Source of the DNA: Trypanosoma brucei gambiense DAL972
Lineage: Eukaryota; Euglenozoa; Kinetoplastea; Trypanosomatida; Trypanosomatidae
Reading direction: 5' to 3'
DNA: 64,000 bases
Assembly (NCBI RefSeq): GCF_000210295.1
Contig: NC_026743.1
Coordinates: 1,798,001 to 1,862,000 of the forward strand
Shown here: one piece after another, positions 8,986-18,379 of the stretch
Layout: each line of letters begins with the position of its first letter
Numbering within the stretch: position 1 is the stretch's first letter
Made by a program: the position numbers and the translations under genes
Notes under the pieces: generated by a model
The model's database searches: none
What the model was told of the DNA's origin: nothing
The model's input: only the letters and a program-made list of their open reading frames with translations

Positions 8986-10245
8986 TCACGCGGCGAGTTT
9001 GCATGCCAGCGCCGCTGCCTCCTCAAAGTTCTGTGCGGGATGCAGGGGGAGGCCGCTTTCCTTCAAGATACGCTTGCCTTCTTCTTCCTTGCTGCCGCTT
9101 AGTCGCACAACAACAGGCACCTCCCGCACCCCCTTTGACTTCAGCATTCGAGACGCCGCAACGATACCCTCGGCAATGGTGTCGCAGCGCATGATGCCAC
9201 CGAAGATGTTCACGAGGATGCTGCGAACCGCCTCGTCACCAGTAATAATTTCAAACGCTGCGACAATCTGCTCTTTTGTCGCGCTCCCACCGACATCAAG
9301 GAAGTTTGCAGGCTTGCCGCCACCGTGGGAGATGAGGTCCATTGTGGCCATGGCAAGGCCAGCACCGTTTACGAGGCAACCAACGTTGCCGTCGAGGGCG
9401 ATATAGTTTAAGTCATACTTTTTGGCTACCACCTCTTTGGGGTCGATCTGCGTGGCGTCAGCGAGGGCAAAGATGTCATGCTGGCGGAACTCTGCGTTAT
9501 CATCAAACGACAACTTAGCATCAATGCACATCACATCGCCATTTTCCAGCTCCACTAGGGGGTTAATCTCCACCATCGTGCAATCCTTTGACTTGCCAAC
9601 GTTATACAGTGCCTTTATTTGCTCGGCAGCATTTTCAGCGGCGCGTCCCGTGAAGCCCAGTTCGTGTGCGAAGGTAAGGCAGTTGTCGTGGTTAATTCCC
9701 TCTTGGACGTTAATGCGCATCTTCTTGATCTTATCCGGCTGTTTCTGTGCAAGCTCCTCAATGCCCATACCTCCCTCTGCACTGCCAATGAAGACAGGTG
9801 AGGCGGTTTTGCGGTCGAGGAGCAGTGCCAGATACAACTCACGCTTAATTCCAGAAATCGCCTCAGTGACGTAGAGCCTGCTCACCTTCTGTCCCTTCGG
9901 TCCAGTCTGCTTCGTTACGAGAGTATTATTCAGCATACGGCGAGCGCATGCGAGCGCCTCCGCCGCATCCTTGCACACATGCACACCACCCTTGAAACCG
10001 TCAACGAAGGTACCCATGCCGCGACCTCCTGCGAGAATCTGTGACTTGACGACTTTCTTATCTCCTTTGATCTTCCCGAGTGCCGCCTCCACTTCCTCAA
10101 TACTGGAGCACGCAACACCAAACTCCGTCTTGCATCCACCCTCCTTCAGCAGGGCCTTTGATTGGTACTCGTGAATGTTGAGGTAGCGGCACTGCGTCAG
10201 CGCAGCCTTCGTGGGAAGGCAGACACGACCAATGCGAGTAAACAT
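8986..10245 (-). CDS. SCSb: Succinyl-CoA synthetase (ligase) beta subunit, mitochondrial
   Basis: 419 residues from ATG 10245. The open frame continues upstream to 10509, but that part has no ATG and crosses the splice acceptor. A presequence (MFTRIGRVCLPTKAALTQCR) precedes YLNIHEYQSKALL, the conserved start of the ATP-grasp domain. GGRGMGTF, the nucleotide-site FGGIMRCDTIAEGI and VVVRLSGSKEEEGK mark the beta subunit. It couples succinyl-CoA cleavage to phosphorylation of ADP or GDP. In trypanosomes it works with acetate:succinate CoA-transferase to make mitochondrial ATP. The alpha subunit is not in this window. Confidence 0.95.
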   Translation of the reverse strand: MFTRIGRVCLPTKAALTQCRYLNIHEYQSKALLKEGGCKTEFGVACSSIEEVEAALGKIKGDKKVVKSQILAGGRGMGTFVDGFKGGVHVCKDAAEALACARRMLNNTLVTKQTGPKGQKVSRLYVTEAISGIKRELYLALLLDRKTASPVFIGSAEGGMGIEELAQKQPDKIKKMRINVQEGINHDNCLTFAHELGFTGRAAENAAEQIKALYNVGKSKDCTMVEINPLVELENGDVMCIDAKLSFDDNAEFRQHDIFALADATQIDPKEVVAKKYDLNYIALDGNVGCLVNGAGLAMATMDLISHGGGKPANFLDVGGSATKEQIVAAFEIITGDEAVRSILVNIFGGIMRCDTIAEGIVAASRMLKSKGVREVPVVVRLSGSKEEEGKRILKESGLPLHPAQNFEEAAALACKLAA

Positions 10246-11729
10246 ACTCGTTACTGTAATGTGGCTTTGTAGTTTATACGATACCCTCAGCGAAATAAAT
10301 AAATAAAAGTAACTTCTCCGCTCCCTTTCTGGACCTTTTTTCGTGGCTAGCGCAACCTCTGCCGTTTGGTTTGTGGAGACGGAAAGAAAGAAAGAGGGGA
10401 GAAAAATGAAGGGTGAAGGAGAAGAAATCACCGAAAAAGTACCTGTCCGCCTCCGAGATCCCGGCCGGAGGCTACGGAAGCAAAACGAACGGTCCGTGTT
10501 ACAGGTCATAACAAGAAATTAATCCGCCTAGCAGCAACGAATAGTCGATTCAAGCACTCAACGAGAACTTAGTATGATAACACAAGCTTACATCGCTTTT
10601 ACCCGCTTTTGTATTGTTTCTCAATGATAAAGCGAACGACGGTCCTCTTCGGCAACCAACAGCTGAGGCGGTGACCCCTACCACGGTATCAAGTCACGCA
10701 ACAACACTCATCGGTGCTGAGCACAAAAGGAAATAAGTCAGAATCACGTGGCAGGGGGTTACCGCGCGTGGAAAAAAAAAAACGAACATGCTACTAGGTG
10801 GGATTTAAATGGTTAGTACAAGTGCTCTCCCGTCACCATGACGAACGCAGCGCATCGGTACACGCAAAGCCAGGCATAACCTACCTCTGCACAGAAAAGA
10901 AACAACCATGACCTCAGGCATACACTTTGCCACATCCTTCCTCATTGTGCCATGTGCTGCAGTGCTGCGAAAGAGGGGAGATTAGTTAATGAAAACAGGG
11001 ATTCTATGTAGTGCGTGCTAAAGACTTTCCCTTCCACTCGCTGTCCTCGATCCTCCTTCACACTGGCATCCGCCAACAGAGTGATTACCGTCGCGGGAAA
11101 AGGACAGTTTGTTATTGACACATATGAATGGAAGGAAGCCGTTCTAACAATAAAAATGAGAATAATTGGTGTGTATTCCGGGTGCTGGTGATCTCACTGA
11201 TTTCTCGACTGTCACACTGGCAGAAACCAGTAACACGAAGCGGTGTATGCTGGCACAGAAAACCTCACCCAAAAAAAAACAAGGCGCACAGGCCCGCTCC
11301 ACGCCAAGAAGACAAAGCACGGCAAAGCGCAGGTGTACGGACAGAGTTGATTCTCAGTCAGAAGAACATCCAGCGGCCACGCCGCTCAGCCTATCAAACG
11401 ACGTGATGAGGAAGGAGCCTCAGCCGTGGCCCAGCGGAGCGCTAACCTCCTCTGTACATGCAGAGATATGGGGGTAACTAAATTGCACCGTTGCTACACC
11501 GAGGCAACGCGTGGCGAAACAAGCTATCCGTTTGTCCTCTGAGAAGAATGCACCCCCGACAACCCATTACGCGGCCCAAACAACACTGATGGCGAGAAAG
11601 GAGGAGCGTTAAGTTTGAGGTGGATCAGGAACCAAAGGACTCGTGGTCGGTACCAGTAGGCCGTACCGTTAAATACACATGGCATAAACGGCTTAATGCG
11701 TGTCCCCCCTTCACACGCTCGAAAAACCT
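10246..11729. other. 1.5-kb intergenic region, no gene seen
   Basis: Holds the SCS-beta acceptor at 10359-10428 and short A-runs near 10771-10780 and 11271-11279. Plus-strand frames around 11128-11477 are short, overlap each other and show no domain. Most of it should be the 3' UTR of the bromodomain gene. Confidence 0.55.
10359..10428 (-). promoter_or_regulatory. Polypyrimidine tract and SL acceptor of the SCS-beta gene
   Basis: The sense strand has about 55 nt of nearly pure pyrimidine (CTCTTTCTTTCTTTCC and neighbours, 10428-10374), then the first AG at 10360-10359. That places the mature 5' end about 114 nt before ATG 10245 and excludes the upstream open frame. Confidence 0.55.
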
Positions 11730-12389
11730 CTACGAGCTGTCGTAATCGCTGCCCTCACTTTCCTCAACCTCCTCTGAGGCGCATGAGTCTTCCTCATCAC
11801 TTCCCTCTTCATCACTTTCCTCGTCCTCCCCTTGCTCGCTGCTGTCTACATCGTCAGCTCCGCGGGCTTCGGTGTTGTTCTCCACGCGGCGGTATTTCGC
11901 TCTAAGCTCCTCCAGAGGCACATCTTTCTCCGCCTCGAGGCCGCGGAGGACTTCGTCGAGGTCCTCCTTGTTCCGTTTTTCTGCACGACGCAGTGTTGAT
12001 TCGTCGTCCTTAAAGCTGCGGGATGGGATGTAAGCCTCGTCGTCGTCCACAACGAGTCCCGACTGCCGTGCAAGGTCAAGGTAAGTTTTACGAAATGACA
12101 TTGCCTCCTGATACCACGTGCTGCCCTTCGCATTGTACTCCAAAGCGTTCGTAATCATGCGAGCGACGTCGTTCTGTACGTCCACGTCAGTTGCATAAGT
12201 GCCCTTTTCAATCCCATCGCGTATGGAAGAGAGGTCAACAGGACGCTTTATCACAGTGTGGTAGTCCGGCAGTTCTTCGGCACTAACTGGGTGATGAAAC
12301 ATTCCAAGCTTGTCAAGATCCCACAGACGGGATACAAAAACAAGACAGCCATTCTTGTTAAAAGAAGTATCTCGCTCGTTCTTGCTCAT
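11730..12389 (-). CDS. BDF2: Bromodomain factor (BDF2-like)
   Basis: 219 residues, ATG 12389 to TAG 11730. A single bromodomain covers about residues 18-115: HHPVSAEELPDYHTVIKRPV contains the ZA-loop and 'PDY..VIKRPVDLS' signature, and NALEYNAKGS supplies the acetyl-lysine-binding Asn. The middle is charged. The last 45 residues are almost pure Asp/Glu/Ser, a typical histone-contacting acidic tail. Bromodomain factors read acetylated histones; in T. brucei BDF proteins mark transcription start regions. The BDF2 name rests on size, single-bromodomain layout and the neighbouring genes, from memory. Confidence 0.85.
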   Translation of the reverse strand: MSKNERDTSFNKNGCLVFVSRLWDLDKLGMFHHPVSAEELPDYHTVIKRPVDLSSIRDGIEKGTYATDVDVQNDVARMITNALEYNAKGSTWYQEAMSFRKTYLDLARQSGLVVDDDEAYIPSRSFKDDESTLRRAEKRNKEDLDEVLRGLEAEKDVPLEELRAKYRRVENNTEARGADDVDSSEQGEDEESDEEGSDEEDSCASEEVEESEGSDYDSS

Positions 12390-12822
12390 TGCTCTAACGC
12401 AGATGTTCGGCGCCGCCCGAGCTCGCTCACCCTCCTCCTTCCCACCCTCGCGTCTGTATGCGAATCTTCGCCGCGACCGCTATTGTTTGGTACCCGGCGA
12501 CTCCGAGATTAAAACTAAAAATTATATATTGAGCTTGAGCTGCCGCCCCACGTGTCCAATGTTCAACTTAATAGACGACTATACAGACGTGGATACGCAA
12601 ATGTACGTGTGAAGAAACGAAGAAAAAAATTTCCACATGCATGTCACACACAGATGTTTATGTACAGACTTTCGCCCAACTAACATATCATGAGCGTTTC
12701 GCTGGAAGGAAGTGGAAACAAGAACGATATTTGTCGTTGGGAAGTTTTCCTCTAGGTTCACCCACCACGCATGCGGCTGGAACGAAAGAAAACACAAGAC
12801 CGTGACCAACTTTCCCTTTAAA
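12390..12822. other. Intergenic region, no gene seen
   Basis: Between the bromodomain gene and the Obg gene. Contains pyrimidine-rich sense sequence near 12420-12480 and no coding frame worth listing. Confidence 0.5.
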
Positions 12823-14241
12823 TCACTGCCACTTCTCACTGGTGACACGCTCTCCATTTCGCCGTGTTAGTGACCAATACCTCCCTTTCATTGTCAAATC
12901 CCGAAAATCGTGCAGCCTCCCGCGGGCTGCAGTTGCCTGCTGATAGGCGCTGAATTCCTCGCCCAACCCACTGAATCCACAGGGTTCGAATTGTTGATCC
13001 ACTAGAGAAGTGTCACCTTTCCTCTGTTCAGGATCCCCGGAGGGAATGAAAGCACCAATGTTCTTGTCACAAAAAGTTTTGTCCAATGTGAAAGTCTCCA
13101 ACCTCCGTTGAGCTTCACGCATATCTTTACAGCGTTGTTTCTTTTGGAACACTACCTTGCACATGAGTTCTACCGCACACTTGAATCCAGCCTGTGGATG
13201 TTCAGCGCCCAGTGCAATACCCAATGCTGCGGACACGGGGAAAACGGGAAGCTGGACTCTTCTCTGCAGTTCCTCAGCCTTTTCCTTTAAAAAGTTTCCC
13301 TTGGTGTCCTTATACATATCCATCTTGTTAGCGAAAATCATCATCGCTCTGCTACTTAACCCCGGTAGGTAATACTCTAATTCCCTGCGCAGAGTCTCCA
13401 CAGCCTCCCACGGTTCTAGAGGTTTTGTGGAGGACGAAGGATTGTACGACTCAGCCATATCTATAACGTACGCTAATGATTGTGTCCGCTCAGCATGACG
13501 CAGAAACTTATGCCCAAGCCCACGGTTTTCAAAGGCACCTTCAATGAGTCCAGGTAAGTCCGCCACCCTACATGTATTACCGTAAAGGTCATAAATAAAA
13601 CCAACGTATGGCCTCTTCGTAGTGAATGCATACGGTGCAATCGTAGGTTTGCTGCTACTTATGGCTGAAAGAATGGACGATTTTCCTGCATTTGGGTACC
13701 CGACGAGACCCACATCCGCGAGCGATTTAAGTTCAAGTTGTGCGAGCATAGTGTTTCCGGGGAGGCCGCGAGTCGACTCAGTGGGAGAGTGGTGCCACTT
13801 GTTGGCAAAAGCTGCGTTCCCCTTCCCACCCTGACCACCTTGAAGAAGTAGCAGCTCTACGCCATCCTCGTCCACATCATACACAACCTCGTTGGTGTCG
13901 ACATCAACAACGGTCGTACCAACGGGTAGCTCAAGGAGAAGATCCTTGCCCTTTTTACCATGTGCCGTTCGAGCGAAACCAACGCTGCCGGGTGCAGCAC
14001 TGATTTGGGTTCCCATAGCCTTGATGTGCGAGAGATCATTTACTTTTTTACTGCCCTTTAGCATTACATTCCCACCCCTCCCGCCATTCCCACCCCCGGG
14101 GCCGGCGAACTCGTTCCCGTGTTCATGCGACATGACACTAGCACCGTCACCTCCGGCGCCACTGGAAATCAGTAGCTTCACTGCATCCACAAAAGGATGC
14201 GAACTACACTTGCTCATGCGACGCAGGCAGGGTTGAAGCAT
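12823..14241 (-). CDS. Mitochondrial Obg/MTG2-type GTPase
   Basis: 472 residues from ATG 14241. The frame opens further upstream but lacks an ATG. Residues about 15-170 form the glycine-rich Obg fold (AGGDGASVMSHEHGNEFAGP, GGQGGKGNAAFANKWH). The G domain follows: G1 GYPNAGKSS at 181-189, G3 DLPG at 228-231, G4 NKMD at 305-308. Obg-family GTPases act late in assembly of the large ribosomal subunit; the eukaryotic MTG2/GTPBP5 branch works in mitochondria. The C-terminal extension of about 130 residues has no recognised domain and is probably kinetoplastid-specific. The presequence is weak, so mitochondrial location is inferred from the family. Confidence 0.88.
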   Translation of the reverse strand: MLQPCLRRMSKCSSHPFVDAVKLLISSGAGGDGASVMSHEHGNEFAGPGGGNGGRGGNVMLKGSKKVNDLSHIKAMGTQISAAPGSVGFARTAHGKKGKDLLLELPVGTTVVDVDTNEVVYDVDEDGVELLLLQGGQGGKGNAAFANKWHHSPTESTRGLPGNTMLAQLELKSLADVGLVGYPNAGKSSILSAISSSKPTIAPYAFTTKRPYVGFIYDLYGNTCRVADLPGLIEGAFENRGLGHKFLRHAERTQSLAYVIDMAESYNPSSSTKPLEPWEAVETLRRELEYYLPGLSSRAMMIFANKMDMYKDTKGNFLKEKAEELQRRVQLPVFPVSAALGIALGAEHPQAGFKCAVELMCKVVFQKKQRCKDMREAQRRLETFTLDKTFCDKNIGAFIPSGDPEQRKGDTSLVDQQFEPCGFSGLGEEFSAYQQATAARGRLHDFRDLTMKGRYWSLTRRNGERVTSEKWQ

Positions 14242-14548
14242 CGGATTTGTGACAGTATTGTCGATGTCCACGTACCGTAGGGTGCAGGCTGTCGGTGGAA
14301 GGAAGTAAAAGAGAAAAGAATGAAGTAGGCATTTGTAACAAGCAATATACCAACAAAGCAAAACGCACGAAGCGGTGAAGGGGAAAGGAGTGCGGAAACT
14401 CCCGCGGCAAAAAAACAACCTTACAAGTGCCACCGTTACGCTGCCCACAGCTTGTGGCGAAGCCTTCGTGTATTTTAATCATTCATGGGCTCCTTTTAAT
14501 TCATCACTTAAAAAAAGACGACGGGGGGGTACGATGATCCTTGTGCGG
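14242..14548. other. Short intergenic region, no gene seen
   Basis: Sense strand is pyrimidine-rich between about 14280 and 14400, consistent with a trans-splice region for the Obg gene. A plus-strand 170-codon frame crossing it is antisense noise. Confidence 0.5.
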
Positions 14549-17401
14549 CTACAGGTACAGCGACGACGCGAAGACAATATCCCTCTTGATGAGCTGAATA
14601 CCCTTCAGGAATTTGTCGTGCAGCTCCATACACCCAATGGCTGGAGACCGCGCTGCACCTGCCATCTGACGCAACTGCTCCTCAAGGCGACGCATCATAC
14701 GAACGATATCCCCTTCGTAGGCATTAGTTTTGGTCACAATGTCCGAAAACTTTGCTCCTTTTGCCCACAAATAAGTAACTTCCATGAGCGAAGGCATCGT
14801 CTTTTCAACACTTGTATTTTCCTGTGTAATACCGCTTTCAATGCTCAGTGTCGCTATGCGGTTGACGATCTCGTTAAGGTCATTTAAAGGTTGTCTGAAC
14901 TCTTCAGGTAGCGAGAAACCATCGGGAGTTCGGTGGACATTCACCAAACAAGACATCAGTGCAACAATCATTTCAGTCTCCATAGAGTTTAGTACACCTT
15001 TGAAGAGCAACTCCGTGAGAAGTAGCTCGTTCTCATCCGACGTCGTGATCTCACATGCCACGCGTGCTTTGCGCAAAATAATGTTATCCTTGTCGATATA
15101 ATCCAACCGCCGCAGCACACGCATCATCTTCTTAAGCTCATCAGAGAATATAGCCTGTGTTACCTGGTCAAGCTCCTGTTTGATGGCGTCCAGTTCCCTC
15201 TCAAGACTAGCACGCTTTTTGAAAGACTCGTAATCGGCTTCTAACGCTTCTGTTGGGTTGCACACAAGTTCACATTTTTGTACCTGCTTCTCTATGTTTC
15301 CCAACTGCTCACATAACTTTTTAAACTTCGGGTCCTTCACTCCCAACTCCTCGCTTGTGAGTAGCGGGACATCATCCCCATGGTTTTTGTATAATTTCTC
15401 CAAACTTTGTATCACCTCTGCACGGCTTGATGCCGAGTCAAGGTCGGCTGGGAGATTTACCCGGAAGCGGGAGACAGCCTCGATGTCGGTAAAATCAAAC
15501 GTTACGGTGTACAAATCCACCGTATTGATAGTGTGGTCCTTGACGTGGCATGGCACCAGCTGAGTCGGTTGCGATGGATCAGCCTTGCGGCAAATAACCA
15601 AAGCATCCACAGAAAAAGAGGACGGGTCCTTCTCGTCAGCATTAGAAGTTTTTGCTCGAGATGAACGGCAGATACCCCAGTTAAACAAGGCTCCGTCTGT
15701 CGAACGTCGAATACGGAGGAGTCGGCCAGTATTGGTGAATCTTCTGATAAAAACAGGCTGTTTCAGAAAGTCGCCAATTTGCTTACGCTTCTTTTCGAGT
15801 TGCTCCTGGCAGTGGGCGTATTGACGGAACATTTCCTCGTGCTCCACACAAATCGAAGTGATATCCTTCGTCAACTCTTCTGCCTTCATCTCCAGCGCCG
15901 GCCGGTTACGTAGTCGCTGAAACTGAGCGAAACTGCGCCGCATCATAAACTCTGGGTCTACATCCTCCACGCGAAGCAAGTTGAGCACCATATTGTACGT
16001 GAGGTGAAAACTGCTATTTAGCACGTCAGCACCTCCACCGGTGACCTGCTTCAGAATCTCCGGTTCCACTGCTTCGTCAACCATCGCTATAACAACGCCC
16101 ACACGATCCAAACCGCGGCGCCCCGCACGACCGGACATTTGGATGTATTCACCACCTGTGAGGTACCGGTTTGTCTCCCCATCAAACTTTTTAACGGAAG
16201 TGAAGACAACTGTGCGGGCGGGCATGTTTAGCCCCATCGAAAAAGTTTCAGTGGAGAACAGCACCTTTACAAGGCCCGCCTGAAAAAGTATTTCCACGAC
16301 CTCCTTCAAAATCGGCAACAAACCTGAGTGATGAATCCCAACACCACGTTTCAGCAGCGGCAGTAGGTGTTCAATCGCTGGGAGTTTCCTGTCCTCAGTC
16401 GCAAGGCACTCCATCGCATTGTTGAACACCTCCGTAACAAGCGCATCCTCTTCCGTATTATTAAAATTTAGCTTGGAAAGGGCTAGCGCGTTACGCTCAC
16501 ATTCAGCTTTCGCAAATGAAAAAACAATAATAGGGTACATGTTGCGGTTCATCACGAGCTTGATAATCTCCATAATGGGCTCTGTTGACTTCCGCATTGA
16601 CCTTTGCTTCCCACGCGAAGCGGCCGCAACCTCTGTTGACTCCGCACCATTGGCATCACCACCTTTATTACCAGCACCAACTGATGCCATAGCACGCCTG
16701 AAATTGTCTTCACGAAATTTTCCGAGCTCGTCGACAATTAGAAATATACCATCGGCACCACATGGATACACGTAGTGATGCAGCGGGACGGGCCGATAAT
16801 CAGTGTGAATTACATGAACCTTGGTGCCGGGGTGAATACTCTCGACCCATTCCGCAAACTCCCTGGCATTTGGAATAGTTGCCGAAAGGAAAACGTACTG
16901 GCAGCCCTCGGGCAACAAACTTATAGTCTCCTCCCACACCACCCCGCGTGACTTGTCCCTCATGTAGTGTACCTCGTCGAATACAACACACCCAACCTCA
17001 CGAAGCATCTCAGTTCCGCGGTACAGCATACTGCGCAGAATCTCTGTGGTCATGACTAAGCAGTCCGAATCTACTTTTATGGTTGTATCGCCCGTCATAA
17101 GCCCGACGGAGTCAAACTTGTCTGTGAATTCTCTGAACTTCTGATTGCTGAGCGCCTTGATAGGTGAAGTGTAAATAACTCGCTTTTTCTCCCGCACTGC
17201 TTTGGCGATGGCGTAAAGCGCCACTGTCGTCTTTCCAGCGGAGGTATGGGCAGACACAAGAACACTGTCGCCGTTCTCAAGTGCATTTATGCTATCCCTC
17301 TGGAACGCGTCCAACTCGTACGGAAACGTCATGGCGGGAACGGTCTCGTGCCGGCATCGCTTCACACACGGCTCACCATCCACGGGTATGTCATCCTGCA
17401 T
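14549..17401 (-). CDS. MTR4: MTR4-type DExH RNA helicase of the nuclear exosome
   Basis: 950 residues. Motif I AHTSAGKT at 51-58, motif II DEVH at 142-145 (VVFDEVHYMRDKSRGVVWEE), motif III SATIPN, and motif VI QMSGRAGRRGLDRVG give a Ski2-like helicase. The 'arch' region follows (about 530-720), and the C-terminal helical DSHCT domain includes AYEGDIVRMMRRLEEQLRQM. MTR4 unwinds RNA and feeds it to the nuclear exosome during rRNA maturation and RNA surveillance; in many eukaryotes it is also part of TRAMP. It lies 219 bp downstream of the exosome gene RRP41 on the same transcript. The N-terminus is short, with DAFQRDSI only 30 residues in, as expected for MTR4 rather than SKI2. Confidence 0.95.
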   Translation of the reverse strand: MQDDIPVDGEPCVKRCRHETVPAMTFPYELDAFQRDSINALENGDSVLVSAHTSAGKTTVALYAIAKAVREKKRVIYTSPIKALSNQKFREFTDKFDSVGLMTGDTTIKVDSDCLVMTTEILRSMLYRGTEMLREVGCVVFDEVHYMRDKSRGVVWEETISLLPEGCQYVFLSATIPNAREFAEWVESIHPGTKVHVIHTDYRPVPLHHYVYPCGADGIFLIVDELGKFREDNFRRAMASVGAGNKGGDANGAESTEVAAASRGKQRSMRKSTEPIMEIIKLVMNRNMYPIIVFSFAKAECERNALALSKLNFNNTEEDALVTEVFNNAMECLATEDRKLPAIEHLLPLLKRGVGIHHSGLLPILKEVVEILFQAGLVKVLFSTETFSMGLNMPARTVVFTSVKKFDGETNRYLTGGEYIQMSGRAGRRGLDRVGVVIAMVDEAVEPEILKQVTGGGADVLNSSFHLTYNMVLNLLRVEDVDPEFMMRRSFAQFQRLRNRPALEMKAEELTKDITSICVEHEEMFRQYAHCQEQLEKKRKQIGDFLKQPVFIRRFTNTGRLLRIRRSTDGALFNWGICRSSRAKTSNADEKDPSSFSVDALVICRKADPSQPTQLVPCHVKDHTINTVDLYTVTFDFTDIEAVSRFRVNLPADLDSASSRAEVIQSLEKLYKNHGDDVPLLTSEELGVKDPKFKKLCEQLGNIEKQVQKCELVCNPTEALEADYESFKKRASLERELDAIKQELDQVTQAIFSDELKKMMRVLRRLDYIDKDNIILRKARVACEITTSDENELLLTELLFKGVLNSMETEMIVALMSCLVNVHRTPDGFSLPEEFRQPLNDLNEIVNRIATLSIESGITQENTSVEKTMPSLMEVTYLWAKGAKFSDIVTKTNAYEGDIVRMMRRLEEQLRQMAGAARSPAIGCMELHDKFLKGIQLIKRDIVFASSLYL

Positions 17402-17620
17402 ATTCCTTGGTATTCCTTCCTGTGAGTGCTATTAGATCGGGAGGGTAAAATTTAAATAAGACAACATAGAACCTGAAAACACAGAGACACCGAAAGCGTG
17501 CTACGCAGCCACACCTCTACTGAAGATGGAGAGTGCGACATGGCAATATATGACCTCGGATATGGGCTCCTGCACATTATGAGCTAAGCAACTGTCCGAA
17601 TGTGGTGGTACGTAATGTTG

Positions 17621-18379
17621 TTACTCGATGTTACCTAAATTCGCTTGCAATCGGAGAACCGTAGCGGCGTGCTCCTCCAGCGGACCCCGAAGCGCGGTTT
17701 CAAACACGTCAGTCGAGGCTTTCTGCGCCACTTTTACAAGTCTGGTAATTACTTCCGGCGCGAGACGGCTATTCGACTCCATCCACACTATGTTAGTGGG
17801 ATCGTGTCCCTGCACCGTTATGCATATAGAGGGGCATTGCGAGTGTATTTCCTCTGTGGTGAGGTCCACAACGTCAAAGCCCTCTATCAGCCCCACTGTT
17901 TGCGTGTACACAACATCCCTCATGGCAATGCTTGCATCGATAAGGGCCAAACACGCTGCATTGATACAAGCAGCCTTGTCACTACCATCCTGTTTAAGCA
18001 CCTCAATGCAAATGTGAATCTGTGAGTTTGGATACTGCGATAACAACACAACAGAGCGAGCAACATCCAGTACTGATGCGCTAATATCCTCAGAGAGCCT
18101 TGAGTACCGCTGCTGTTCGCGCCTGCGCTCTCCGGCGAAGGCAGCGACAACAACATCACAGGTTATTGTCACCTCATTATATTTCCCGTCCAAGCGGTTG
18201 GAAACTTCCCTGGGACCGTAAACAGTGGCACAGACATGCGATAGTCCACTCACCACCGTACAGCAGCCGTCGCAGCCTGAAATCTTCCCGAACTCTAACG
18301 CTAGCCGCCGCGGCTCGTTTGGTCGGCGCCCGTCCAAGCGTAGCCCAGCGGGATTGATGTACTCCTTAATCACAGGCAT
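17621..18379 (-). CDS. RRP41A: Exosome core subunit RRP41 (RNase PH fold)
   Basis: 252 residues, ATG 18379. The start YINPAGLRLDGRRPNEPRRL is the RRP41 signature; GLSHVCATVYGPREV and the C-terminal ACINAACLALIDASIAMRD with VVDLTTEE complete the RNase PH fold. RRP41 forms part of the six-membered exosome ring through which RNA passes to RRP44/RRP6. Eukaryotic copies are generally not catalytic. The A suffix is from memory of a second T. brucei paralogue. Immediately followed by MTR4, its helicase partner. Confidence 0.93.
   Translation of the reverse strand: MPVIKEYINPAGLRLDGRRPNEPRRLALEFGKISGCDGCCTVVSGLSHVCATVYGPREVSNRLDGKYNEVTITCDVVVAAFAGERRREQQRYSRLSEDISASVLDVARSVVLLSQYPNSQIHICIEVLKQDGSDKAACINAACLALIDASIAMRDVVYTQTVGLIEGFDVVDLTTEEIHSQCPSICITVQGHDPTNIVWMESNSRLAPEVITRLVKVAQKASTDVFETALRGPLEEHAATVLRLQANLGNIE

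Noticed and set aside
10246..10509. 88-residue N-terminal extension of succinyl-CoA synthetase beta
   Set aside because: No ATG in the extension and a strong polypyrimidine-AG acceptor lies inside it; the ATG at 10245 yields a normal presequence.
12980..12995. GGTTCGAATTG, a tRNA B-box-like string
   Set aside because: Inside the Obg coding sequence; no acceptor stem, A box or cloverleaf around it. A similar string near 19559 was rejected for the same reason.
14375..14887. Plus-strand 170-codon frame
   Set aside because: Lies antisense to the end of MTR4 and across the short intergenic region; no domain, and composition follows the complementary gene.
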